Notes under the pieces: generated by a model
The model's input: the letters and a program-made list of their open reading frames with translations, nothing else
What the model was told of the DNA's origin: nothing
Databases searched by the model: none
Part shown: positions 52,568-61,948 of the stretch, in pieces
Position numbering within the stretch: position 1 is the stretch's first letter
Layout: every line of letters starts with the position of its first letter
Program-made: the position numbers and the translations under genes
Assembly: GCA_963819735.1 (NCBI GenBank)
Contig: CAWFXC010000001.1
Span: 248,001-312,000 of the forward strand
Reading direction: 5' to 3'
DNA from: CAWFXC01 sp963819735
GTDB taxonomy: Bacteria > Actinomycetota > Acidimicrobiia > IMCC26256 > DASPTH01
Length of the DNA: 64,000 nt

Positions 52568-54888
52568 CAGGGCGCACCGTCGATGAGCGCCAGGATCGTC
52601 GCCGGTGTCAACGGCAGGCGAGTGATCTCGATACCGAAGGGCGCAAGTGCGTCACCGATCGCGTTGACGATCGCGGGCGGTGCACCGATCGCACCGCCTT
52701 CGCCGACCCCTTTGAAGCCGCCGGGTCCGGGACCCGCGGTCTCGATGTGTCCGTACTCGATGACCGGGACGTCGGTCGCGGTTGGAAGGAGGTAGTCCAT
52801 GAACGTCGTGGCGAGAGGGTTGCCGTTCTCGTCGTACGGCAGTTCCTCGAACAGGACACCACCGATCCCCTGCACCGTGCCGCCCGCGATCTGACCCTCG
52901 ACGATGTCGGGGTTGATCATGGGGCCGCAATCCTCGCTCACGATGTAGCGCATCAGCGTGACGACTCCCGTGATCACGTCGACTTCGCACGTGCAGACGT
53001 GGGTGGCATTGGCCCAGATCATCGGGCTCGTCGCGCGATAGCGGCCGCTCGCCTCCAGGCCGAGAGGGAGACCGACCGGGAGTTTGGACGGCTTGAAGTA
53101 CGCGATCTCAGCGATCTCGGCGAGCGAGATCGCCGCCGACGGCGTGCCGCGGACGCGCGCGTGACTCTCGGCGAGCACGATGTCGTCCGGCGAGGCCTCG
53201 AGCCGGTGCGCGGCGATGGCGACGATGCGTTCACGGAGCACGGCTGCGGTCTCTCGGACCGCCCCGGCGAGCATGGAGCCGCTGCGGCTGCCCCCGGTTC
53301 CGGCTCCGAATGGCGTGAGGGCCGTGTCCCCCTGGATCGTCCGCACGTCGGCGATGTCCAGGCCGAGCGCATCGGCGGCGAGTTGGACCACCGCCGTCTC
53401 GAGGCTGTTCCCAGTGGAGCCACCGGAGACGTAGACGTTCACCTTGCCCGATGGCTCGATACGGATCGTGGCACCCTCGGTCCCGTAGTACGCCATTCCG
53501 GTCGTCGTCGGCTCGACGTACGTGCACGTTCCGACGCCGAGATACCGACCCGCGGCCCGGGCCACTGCCTGTTCGCGGCGGAAGGCGGAGTAGTCGAGCA
53601 TCGACAGCGCCTGCTCGAACGTCTCCCGCGGCGTGATGTCGCTGTAGGGCATGCCGTTCGGATTGCTGCACGGCACGTCGTCCTGCCTCAGCAGGTTGAT
53701 GCGACGAAGGTCCACCGGATCCATCTGCATTCGGCGCGCCGCGATGTCGAGAAGCACTTCGCGTGCGAGTGACTCGAACTGCCACGGCCCGCGGTATGCG
53801 GCGCGTCCCGACGTGTTCGAGAACACCGAGGTCGTACGGAAGCCCGCGTTCGGCACGCGGTACGGCCCGGGGAACAACATGCCAACGGCGGCCGCGGTCC
53901 CGACCGGCCACGGCGTCGGGTACGCACCGATGTCCTGGACGTGATCGATATACGCGCCGACGATCCGACGGTGCTCGTCGAATGCCATGCGCGCGTCACC
54001 GTGCTCATGACGACCCATGCCGGCGGAGAGGAGGTTCTCCCTGCGGTCTTCGATCCACTTCACCGGATGAGCCAGCTTCATCGCGGCGAGCGCGATGCAC
54101 ATGTCCTCGCGCATCGGCATCACCTTCTGACCGAAGCCCCCGCCTGTGTCGCGCATGATCACCCGCACCTGGTGTTCGCCGATGCCGAGCAGACGCGCGA
54201 GGAACATGCGAACTTCGTGTGGCGCTTGAGTCGCCGCCCACACGGTGAGTTCCTCACCGGACCAGTCGGCGATCATCCCACGGGTCTCCATCGGGACCGG
54301 CACGTACGCCTGTTGACGGATCGTCACCCTGAAGTCGTGGGCGGCGGATTCGAACACCGCTGCGAGATCCCCGCTGACGGGCCCACCGAGGGCACCCGCG
54401 ACGTTCGCCGCGTAGCCGGGATGCACCAGCGCGTCGCTGTCCCGGGCCGTGCTGTAGTCGACCACGGGTGGGAGCGGGTCGAAGTCGACGTCGACGAGGT
54501 CGACCCCATCCTCAGCGACGTAGGCGTCGACTGCGACGACGAGTGCGATCGGATCACCGACGAACCGTGCCTCACCGTCCGCCAGCGGAGGCCTCGGCGT
54601 GTCGGGCACGTCTTTTCCCATCGACGTGTACCACTGCTCGTGGACACCTGGATTGAGGTCCGCGGCGGTGAACACCGCCAGGACACCGGGGAGCGCCAGC
54701 GTTGCCGACGCATCGATCCCACGGATCCGAGCGCGGGCGAACGGGCTCCGGACGAAGCAGGCATGCGCCATTCCCGGGCGGACGACGTCGTCGACGAACG
54801 TGCCCCGGCCGAGCAGGAGGCGAGCATCTTCGACCCGGTGGACACGAGTTCCGACGTACCGCGCCGCCACAGGCTCGCTGGTGGTCAT
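52567..54888 (-). CDS. Xanthine dehydrogenase/aldehyde oxidase-type molybdenum hydroxylase, large subunit
   Basis: A 773-residue Mo-cofactor subunit of the XDH/CoxL family. DARLLLGRGTFVDD opens domain 1; TGGGFGQKV, RAAYRGPWQFE and GGSRSGSMLAG are Mo-pterin contacts; the catalytic Glu is in GVGEGGAIGAP near residue 730. The FAD (CoxM) and 2Fe-2S (CoxS) subunit genes, normally adjacent, are absent from the window. First gene of an operon with two SDRs and the diketone hydrolase; its promoter carries the shared TetR operator. It may hydroxylate an aldehyde or a ring carbon. Confidence 0.88.
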   Translation of the reverse strand: MTTSEPVAARYVGTRVHRVEDARLLLGRGTFVDDVVRPGMAHACFVRSPFARARIRGIDASATLALPGVLAVFTAADLNPGVHEQWYTSMGKDVPDTPRPPLADGEARFVGDPIALVVAVDAYVAEDGVDLVDVDFDPLPPVVDYSTARDSDALVHPGYAANVAGALGGPVSGDLAAVFESAAHDFRVTIRQQAYVPVPMETRGMIADWSGEELTVWAATQAPHEVRMFLARLLGIGEHQVRVIMRDTGGGFGQKVMPMREDMCIALAAMKLAHPVKWIEDRRENLLSAGMGRHEHGDARMAFDEHRRIVGAYIDHVQDIGAYPTPWPVGTAAAVGMLFPGPYRVPNAGFRTTSVFSNTSGRAAYRGPWQFESLAREVLLDIAARRMQMDPVDLRRINLLRQDDVPCSNPNGMPYSDITPRETFEQALSMLDYSAFRREQAVARAAGRYLGVGTCTYVEPTTTGMAYYGTEGATIRIEPSGKVNVYVSGGSTGNSLETAVVQLAADALGLDIADVRTIQGDTALTPFGAGTGGSRSGSMLAGAVRETAAVLRERIVAIAAHRLEASPDDIVLAESHARVRGTPSAAISLAEIAEIAYFKPSKLPVGLPLGLEASGRYRATSPMIWANATHVCTCEVDVITGVVTLMRYIVSEDCGPMINPDIVEGQIAGGTVQGIGGVLFEELPYDENGNPLATTFMDYLLPTATDVPVIEYGHIETAGPGPGGFKGVGEGGAIGAPPAIVNAIGDALAPFGIEITRLPLTPATILALIDGAP

Positions 54889-54906
54889 CCTGGGCCTCCG
54901 CCGTCG

Positions 54907-54930
54907 GACTTAGAGCGGCCGTTCTAACTT
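54907..54930 (-). promoter_or_regulatory. TetR-type operator of the molybdenum hydroxylase operon
   Basis: On the minus strand AAGTTAGAAC, GGCC, GCTCTAAGTC. Same palindrome, same orientation and same 18-bp distance to the start codon (54888) as at the first P450 gene. Confidence 0.75.
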
Positions 54931-54947
54931 ATGGCTCCACCTCTGTC

Positions 54948-54971
54948 AAAGTGGAGCGTTCGCTCCAACTT
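54948..54971 (+). promoter_or_regulatory. Variant TetR-type operator of the SDR-P450 operon
   Basis: AAAGTGGAGC, GTTC, GCTCCAACTT. The right arm differs by one base from the consensus and the left arm by three. The inner 16 bp form a perfect palindrome. It ends 16 bp before ATG 54988, matching the other sites in position. Confidence 0.6.
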
Positions 54972-54987
54972 GCGCTAGAACGTGTCC

Positions 54988-55734
54988 ATGGGAGAACTCG
55001 AAGGCAAAGTCGCAGTCATCACCGGCGCCGGGTCGGGCATGGCCCGTGCGTCAGCCCACGTGTTCGTGCGTGAAGGCGCACGAGTCCTCGGCGCCGACGT
55101 CAGTGGTCGCGAACAGGAAACCGCGGAGGAGTTGGGCGACGCGTTCGTTCCGTTCCATGCCGATGTTTCGCAAGAGGCCGACGTCGAAGCCATGTTCGCG
55201 GCGGCAGTGCAGGCGTTCGGCAAGGTCGATGCCGTGCTCAACGTGGCCGGGATCGGAAGTGGCGGCCCACTCGGAGATGCCACCGTCGACGAATTCCAAC
55301 GGATCATGTCGGTCAACCTGCTCGGCGTGATGCTCGGCACCAAGCACGGCATCCGGACGATGGTGCCCACCGGCGGCGGCGCGATCATCAACTGGTCGTC
55401 GACCGGGGGCATGAACGGGTCGAAGACGCCGGTCGCCATCTACTGCGCATCGAAGGCTGGCGTCATCTCGTTCACCAAGCAAGCCGCCATCGAGTACGCC
55501 CGGGACGGCATCCGCGCCAACGCAATCTGTCCCGGCTTGATCGTCACCGAGTTGTCCGGCGGCCGTGAAGCGATTGAGAAGTTCCCGCATCTCGTCAAAG
55601 GCGCGCCGATGCGTCGTGCGGGCGAGCCCGAGGAGGTCGCCGAGCTCGCGTGCTTCCTCGCGTCGGACCGCGCTCCGTTCATCACGGGAGCGGTGATCGC
55701 GATCGACGGCGGCCTCACCGCCACGACGCCCTGA
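54988..55734 (+). CDS. Short-chain dehydrogenase (SDR) upstream of the second P450
   Basis: A 248-residue SDR. TGAGSGMA near residue 13, NVAG (instead of NNAG) near 86, Ser in NWSSTGG and YCASK near 150. I choose ATG 54988 over GTG 54982 because of the fixed operator spacing. It is followed 26 bp later by the P450 gene, so the two are probably cotranscribed, an alcohol dehydrogenase acting on the P450 product. Confidence 0.87.
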   Translation: MGELEGKVAVITGAGSGMARASAHVFVREGARVLGADVSGREQETAEELGDAFVPFHADVSQEADVEAMFAAAVQAFGKVDAVLNVAGIGSGGPLGDATVDEFQRIMSVNLLGVMLGTKHGIRTMVPTGGGAIINWSSTGGMNGSKTPVAIYCASKAGVISFTKQAAIEYARDGIRANAICPGLIVTELSGGREAIEKFPHLVKGAPMRRAGEPEEVAELACFLASDRAPFITGAVIAIDGGLTATTP

Positions 55735-55760
55735 TCGACCGTTCCCGAGGAGGACTGCAG

Positions 55761-56960
55761 ATGTCGACCGTGAACGACACCGGTGTGTACTTCGACCCGT
55801 ACGACGTCGACATCAACGCCGATCCGTACCCGACGTATGCGCGCCTGCGGGACGAAGCGCCGATCTACCACAACGATCGGTACGACTTCTGGGCGTTGTC
55901 GCGACACGCCGACGTGGAAAGAGCTCTCGTCAACTGGCCGACATTCTCGAACACACGGAGCGACATCCTCGACATCATCCGGGCTGGTATCGAGCTCCCC
56001 CCAGGCGTGATCCTGTTCGAAGACCCACCGCTCCACGGCATGCACCGAGGACTCATGTCGCGCGTCTTCACGCCGCGCTCGATGGCCGCGCTCGAGGATC
56101 AGGTTCGCGAGTTCTGCATCGGTATCCTCGACCCGCTCGTGGGATCGGGAGGCTTCGACATCATCACCGAGCTCGCCTCGGTGATGCCGATGCGCGTCAT
56201 CGGCATGCTCCTCGGCATCCCGGAAGCCGACCAGGTCGCGGTACGCGACAAGACCGACGCGAACCTGCGCACGGAGCCCGGCCGGCCGATGGACGTGAAG
56301 CAGGAGGAGGTCGCCAGCGGCGACATGTTCGCCGACTACATCGAATGGCGCTCGCAACATCCGTCCGACGACCTGATGACGCGACTCCTCACCGCCGAGT
56401 TCCAAGACGAGAACGGCGAGACGCGCACGCTCACCCGCCAGGAGGTCCTGACCTACACCGCCGTCGTCGCCGGCGCTGGGAACGAAACGACGGGACGGCT
56501 CATCGGCTGGCTCGCGAAGCTGCTGGCCGAGCATCCGGACCAGCGACGCGAAGTCGTCGAGGACCGTTCGCTAATCCCGAACGTGATCGACGAAGCGCTG
56601 CGGTTCGAGCCAACCGGTCATGCGACTGCCCGCGTCGTGACGAACGACGTCGAGTACTACGGCACAATCGTGCCGGCCGGAAGTCCGATCCTGTTGCTGA
56701 TGGCAGCCGCCAACCGTGATCCTCGCCGTTACCCCGACCCCGAGGTGTTCGACATCCACCGGGAAGACGTGCAGCACCTCACCTTCGGTTGGGGCGTCCA
56801 CTTCTGCCTCGGCGCCAACCTCGCGCGGCTCGAAGGCCGCATCGCGCTCGACGAGTTCCTAAACCGCTTCCCGACGTGGGAGGTCGACTACGACAACATC
56901 GAGTTGGCTCCAACGTCGACCGTGCGTGGCTGGCAACACATGCCTCTGGTCATCCCGTGA
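55761..56960 (+). CDS. Cytochrome P450, second paralogue
   Basis: A 399-residue P450 with the same length and motif positions as that at 34487: AGAGNETTG, DEALRFEPTG and FGWGVHFCLG with Cys349. By eye most positions agree, including TSTVRGWQHMP at the end. GAGGAGG lies 10 bp before the ATG. Homology to the first locus continues for some 25 bp past the stop and then ends shortly before repeat copy C. It is cotranscribed with the SDR and controlled by the shared operator family. The two P450s probably act on the same or successive intermediates. Confidence 0.92.
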   Translation: MSTVNDTGVYFDPYDVDINADPYPTYARLRDEAPIYHNDRYDFWALSRHADVERALVNWPTFSNTRSDILDIIRAGIELPPGVILFEDPPLHGMHRGLMSRVFTPRSMAALEDQVREFCIGILDPLVGSGGFDIITELASVMPMRVIGMLLGIPEADQVAVRDKTDANLRTEPGRPMDVKQEEVASGDMFADYIEWRSQHPSDDLMTRLLTAEFQDENGETRTLTRQEVLTYTAVVAGAGNETTGRLIGWLAKLLAEHPDQRREVVEDRSLIPNVIDEALRFEPTGHATARVVTNDVEYYGTIVPAGSPILLLMAAANRDPRRYPDPEVFDIHREDVQHLTFGWGVHFCLGANLARLEGRIALDEFLNRFPTWEVDYDNIELAPTSTVRGWQHMPLVIP

Positions 56961-57023
56961 CCAACCCAGGTTCCGAACCGATCGGGGTCGTGTCCAACGT
57001 GTTGCCACCGCGAGACCGTGGCA

Positions 57024-57316
57024 GTTGTAGGGATGCGCGGGGAGAGAACCAAACTTTCGAGCGCAGCCCGGAAGCCCGAAATCGGCGAATGTGCAGGCCA
57101 GAGATGGCGGGGGCGATCATGAGGCGCTGGATCTCGCTGGTGCCGTCGAAGATCGTGTAGGTCGCCCTCGCCTTGTTCGTCGAATTTCGGCGCGTGCAAT
57201 GGCGTTCGGAAACACGTCCGTAGCGTTCGTCGCGTTCGCCTACGAACGCCGATTTCGGCCAGTTGTAGGGATGAAAGTAGGGATAGAAACTCCAAGATCA
57301 GTTCGAAGATTTCGGA
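57024..57316. repeat. Dispersed repeat copy C (acyl-CoA dehydrogenase tail between GTAGGGAT boxes)
   Basis: Boxes at 57024-57044 and 57262-57284 enclose, on the minus strand at 57082-57162, a diverged acyl-CoA dehydrogenase tail (FDGTSEIQRLMIAPAISGL). The TGA present in copies A and B is changed to CGA here, so the peptide no longer ends. An 8-bp inverted repeat precedes the second box. GATCAGTTCGAAGA after the second box is shared with copy B. The stretch 56961-57380 contains no gene. Confidence 0.7.
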
Positions 57317-57363
57317 CGTGCCGGCGCGACATCGGCATGGTCGTGTCGCCGGCGGACGCTTGA

Positions 57364-57956
57364 GGTAACTCCCCCGCTGACCCCGTCGTGTAACTCGTCG
57401 CTTGAAGGATGCTCAGCGCTGACGCTTCGCTTTGGCAAGGTCAGGACATGGCAATCGCTGGGGATCACGATCGCGCAGGATCGAGCAGTACCAACGGTTG
57501 GCCACAGGCAGGACCATGGCGCAACGGCCATCGGAGGCGCATTTGGGTGGCAAGTTGGGTGGCAGAGACCTCGATGGATGGACGACCTCGACATCCGCTG
57601 AAGGGTGAGCCCCTTGGGCGAGTGGTGCTGTCGAAGGATTCAGTCGGAACAAACGGTCGCGGCTGCGGCCGAGTCGATGCAGCTCTCGCCTCAGTGTGCG
57701 CACAAGTGATGGCAGCGTTGCCAACTCGAAGGGCGACGATGCTTGTTGGATCGGTCGAGCAACACCAGCATCAACCACGAGATCTCGGCTGGGCTCTTCA
57801 TCCGCCCTTCCGTCTGACGCTGCGGTGCGTACGAAGAGAGAGTGTCAACTCCCGCGCCACTCGCGTTCGCGAGAGCCCCGGTGGACATGTACTGGATCGT
57901 TCGACCAGGGACTCACACCGGCTCGAATCGAGCGGGTCCAGTGTGACGCTCCCGGG
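57364..57956. other. 593-bp stretch without a supportable gene
   Basis: Both strands carry long open frames, but none has a recognisable domain. The minus-strand frame ending near 57413 with a basic tail (DLAKAKRQR) and the plus-strand frame from 57409 look like chance or decayed sequence. Base composition here is slightly less GC-rich than in the neighbouring genes, which fits imported or degenerate DNA. Confidence 0.4.
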
Positions 57957-58388
57957 ATGTGGAAACGACGTACGAAAGCCTCGCTGGATCTTGAGCCAGT
58001 CGCGGACGACTTTACCGACTGGGTTGCGAACCAACCGTTCGTGGTTGCACGGGATCACGGGCTCTCAGAGACAGTGCGAATGTACGACGTCGACTGCGAA
58101 CCGCTGGGTCAACGACAGACGTGGCTCATCCTGGACTTCGCGACGGCGGAGTCGCTCCGCCCGATCAGCATCGCAGTTCTCCTCCCTCGGAGCGTCGCCG
58201 CCAATGCCGCTCGAGTGGAGTGGGGACACAGCTACGGACCGACGCACGATGATCAGCGGGCGCTTAAGTCCGGGTGCGCCGACCGCGTGATCTTTCGCGT
58301 CGATCCGCTCGCCGGGAGACGGAACGTAGAGGCAGTGGTGCTCGGCGCATACCGTTCGATCATCGACTGGACCTCCGTCAAGCCGTGA
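57957..58388 (+). CDS. Hypothetical protein, 143 residues
   Basis: From ATG 57957 (GGGA just before it) the frame encodes a soluble protein: DLEPVADDFTDWVANQPFVV, GQRQTWLILDFATAESLRPI and AVVLGAYRSIIDWTSVKP. Alternating hydrophobic strands suggest an alpha/beta fold. The frame is open 87 codons further upstream, but that part is low-quality. I recognise no family. It is convergent to the LAL regulator. Confidence 0.5.
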   Translation: MWKRRTKASLDLEPVADDFTDWVANQPFVVARDHGLSETVRMYDVDCEPLGQRQTWLILDFATAESLRPISIAVLLPRSVAANAARVEWGHSYGPTHDDQRALKSGCADRVIFRVDPLAGRRNVEAVVLGAYRSIIDWTSVKP

Positions 58389-58546
58389 CGGGTTCCTGAT
58401 CCCGCAAGTCGGAATCACGAGCGAGCCGGGTTCCGTTCGCGTAGGTAACTGACGACACTGGAAGCCGTTCGCGACGATCCGACCGGATCAGGTGGCGGAA
58501 ACCGAAGCCACTGGTCCGGTCGGGCAAGAACGTCAGCCGGACGCGC

Positions 58547-60722
58547 CTAGCCGGCTGCACCGGCTCGATGCTTCGGCAAGGCGTCGCGCAGTTCTCGTCG
58601 TGACGTCACTCCCACCTTGGTGAAGACCTTGCGGAGATGCCACTCGACCGTACGCGGGCTGAGGAAGAGCTGTGCTCCGATCTCAGGGTTCGTGCGACCG
58701 TCGGCTGCGAGCCGTGCGATGTTTGCCTCATGAAGGGTCAGCTCGTCGAACGACTCGACTGTGCGCTTCCTGACGCTCTCCCCAGTTGCCCCTAGTTCGA
58801 TTCGGGCGCGTTCGGCAAAGTGCGAGATCCCCATGACGCTCAACATGTCGTACGCGACTCGTAGTTGTGCTCGAGCATCGACGCGTCGGTTCTCGCGACG
58901 GAGCCACTCGCCATACAGCAGGTGAGCACGAGCGAGCTCGGAGCGCATCGCGCTGCGAGTGAGCTGATCGATGGCCTCGTTGTAGAGCGCTTCGGCGTCA
59001 TCGCCGTCGGTCAGCAGCGCACTCGATCGGGCGTAAACACCAAGCCCCCAGGCGCTGCCACTCGCGACGACCATCTCGCCGAGTAGTTCTAACTGGGCAT
59101 GACCGATCGTTGGTTGTCCACACCGCACCGCGGCTTCGATCAGCTCGGGGTAGTGGTTCTGTGCGCCCCACTGCCATGGTTGTTGCGCCGCCGCGCATGC
59201 ATCAGTGAGTGCTCTCTCGTACCGGGCGATGCCGTTGTGATAGCGGGCGCTCCCCCACAACGCACTCTTGACCGCTAGCGCGTTTCCCGCAGCTCGGCCA
59301 TGTGTCACAAGTTCGTCGAAGAGCGTTACGGCACTGGCATCGCCGCGCCACCCAGCGACGACTGCGCCTGCCCAGGAGACGTTGCCGCCCGTCGCTTCAA
59401 TGACCTCATTGGCTTCAGCGATCGCGGACGCCGCGCCGTCTAGGTCGCCTTCAAAGGAGAGGACATGGGCCAGAGTGTTCAGTGCCCCCGGGAGCATCGT
59501 GAGGGCACCAAGTTCACGTGTCGCGGTGATCTGCAAAATCGAGATCCGGTGCATCGTCTTGTCGTCCCAGAGCATGGCCGCCGCCGCGGCAAGATAGCTC
59601 AGCCAGTGAAATGCTTCCGATGCAATCGTGTCGACATCGGTCGCTTCAAGCACACGCCGTAGGGTTGGAGCCGCCGCGGCTGGGCCCACGAGCGTCGTCA
59701 TGGCGAGTCCGGCAACCAATGACTCTCGAGCGGAAGGTTTGGATGTTTTTGGACAGGTGCTGGCCGCGAGCGCCACTTCTTGGTGCGTGACACTTGGTCC
59801 GAACTCCCCGGCCACTGCCGCTGACGCCATGGCCGCGAGATAGGTCTCTTGGGCGAGTCCCGGGCTCGAGGATTCGAAGCACCGTGCCGCGCGCAAGAAC
59901 AGCCCGGGGGCGCCTCGCAAGTCGCCTCCAGTCGCTGCGTGCTTCCCGCGAAGCAAATCAACGAGCGCGCCAGTTGTTTCGTCGACGCCCTCGGCTTCTA
60001 CCAACGAGAGCAGTGCGACTGCAGCCTCGAAGGATCCGGCGTCGAGATGCGCTGCAGCTGCGGCGAGGATCCGCTCTGTCCGGCGTGACGGATCGAGCGT
60101 CAACGACACGGAGCGTTCAAGGAGTGCAGCAGAAGCAGCGAGTCCCCCTCGACGTTGCGCGCGATCGGCGGACCGTTCCAGCGACACGGCTATTCCTTCG
60201 TTCGGACCAGGTGAGCCGAGCGCTCGATGCCATGCACGGCGGTCCGGGTCCAACGCGTTGTCCGTCGCGTCAGCAAGCGCTCGGTGCGATGCTTGGCGAT
60301 CAGCCAGCGTCGCCGAGTTGTAAGCCGCAGAGCGTACCAACGGATGGCGGAACCACACGCGTGCCCCAACCTCGACGAGACCGGCTGCCATTGCCGACGA
60401 TGCGTCGTACGTCGTGATTCCAAGAATTGCGGCAACGCGCCACAGGAGTACCGGATCACCTGTGGGTTCGGCGGCGGCGACGGTCAAGAAGCGCTGGCCT
60501 GCTATCGGCAGTTCCGCGACGCGCTGCCGAAACGTGTCCTCGATTTGTCCAGAGACTTGCACTGGAGCGGGCATACCGAAGCCACCCGCAAACTCCTGCG
60601 GTGTTCGACCGTGAGTCCACTCAACGAGAGCCAGTGGATTGCCATGTGTCTCCACGATGATGCGATCGCGCACCCGGCCGTCAATCGCAACGTGCAACAG
60701 CGAATTCAACAGCGCCTGCCGC
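58547..60722 (-). CDS. LuxR-family (LAL) regulator, C-terminal part, frameshifted
   Basis: About 725 codons with the helical repeat region (AWHRALGSPGPNEGIAVSLE, HRALADATDN) and a C-terminal LuxR HTH: LTLHEANIARLAADGRTNPE then LSPRTVEWHLRKVFTKVGVT. The N-terminal ATPase lies in another frame (60723-61325); the join is near 60722, where GDAAGAV in one frame gives way to RQALLNSLLH in the other, as if one base were missing. Together they make a LAL regulator of about 926 residues, a normal length. Targets are unknown; there is no adjacent pathway except the sensor pair. Confidence 0.8.
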
Positions 60723-61325
60723 GTCGCCCTCCGACAGTCCTTCCACTGTGAGCTCGGTGAAGTCCGACAACTCTGTACCGGACAGGCGGGTCGAGAACAC
60801 GAGCGCCACCTGGTCGGCCAGCAACCGTCGCGAGACAAATGTCAACGCGTCGATCGACGCACGATCGAGCCACTGTGCGTCGTCGACGATGCACAACAAG
60901 GGCTTCTCTTCAGCGACTGCGGAGAGCAGGTTCAGTACACCGAGCCCAATGAGCAAACGGTCGGGCGCGGCTCCCGGCTGGAGACCAAACGCGACATGTG
61001 CGGCGTCGCGTTGTGGAGCTGGAAGCGAATCCACGTCGTCGAGCATCGAGAGGCACAACTGATGCAACCCAGCAAACGGCAGCTCCATCTCTGATTCAAC
61101 GCCGGTCGCCGAGACGATTCGAAATCCGCCAGCGGAGCTGATCAGGTGTTGAAGCAGTGCGCTCTTCCCACTCCCTGCCTCGCCCCGGACGACGAGGACT
61201 CCACTGTGTCCGTCGCGGACGCTGTCGAGGAGGTTGTCGAGAACACGACACTCGCGGCTTCGCCCGATGAGGTGTCCCGACGACGAGCGCGACTCCGAGC
61301 TGGCCGCGCCCGATGAGATCGTCAT
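60723..61325 (-). CDS. LuxR-family (LAL) regulator, N-terminal ATPase part
   Basis: From ATG 61325 the frame encodes the AAA/STAND ATPase of the LAL regulator: LIGRSRECRVLDNLLD, Walker A RGEAGSGKSALLQHL near residue 50 and Walker B LLCIVDDAQWLD near 150. It ends in frame at 60681 soon after the shift, so alone it would be a 200-residue ATPase stub. See the entry at 58547. Confidence 0.8.
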
Positions 61326-61619
61326 GCAACTCAGGAGACCAGCCATGAGCAAAGCCGAGTGACTTCGTTGGCTCAGCAAACGTCGGATCTTGGATCTGTC
61401 CGACCACAGTCATCAGTCCGCGTCGACTGTTCGGATCCCGGACTGCACGGCGCTCGTCGTTGGCATGGGTAGGCCTCCTGCACGGTTCCCGGTAGGACCG
61501 TTGCAGCCTGCGCTCGCCTGGCTCACGCGTCGATTGGACGATGGTGTTGTCAATACGAAGGTGTCGGTGCGGACTAGACAACGCAACTGTTCATTCCACG
61601 GCAGCGTCACACGTCAGAG

Positions 61620-61643
61620 CGCCCTGCACCGCAATGCAGGGCG
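61620..61643. terminator. Strong stand-alone hairpin
   Basis: CGCCCTGCA, six bases, TGCAGGGCG: a perfect 9-bp stem followed on the plus strand by GATTTTG, a weak T-run. It lies in the 620-bp gap 61326-61948 between divergent genes, where no ORF with a recognisable domain exists. It could be a terminator for an unseen small RNA or part of the 5' region of the MEDS gene. Confidence 0.4.
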
Positions 61644-61948
61644 GATTTTGGGCCTGCAGAAAGAAGACTGGACAGGCCACAGAGACAGCAATAGGGTTTT
61701 GCTGTCGGCGCCTTGTTCGACTCTGCCGACGTGACCTCGCGACGCGACCGGACGTGGAGGCCGGCCGAGCCAGCCGCCGTTCGGCGGTGATGCCCCCACC
61801 CTGTCACGATCTGGCGTTATCCACTAGATCGCACGTTGAGGGGCTTCATACGCGGAGCTTCGTGTTCGCAGATTCGGCGCGGGCTTCCGTTCTTCCAGCG
61901 CGAAAGGTTCTGCGATGCATTGTCAGCTGAACGACAGAGGCGGACGAA

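Noticed and set aside
57413..57778. Minus-strand ORF with a basic C-terminus, possible transposase end
   Set aside because: No transposase motif, weak coding character, overlapped by an equally long frame on the other strand.
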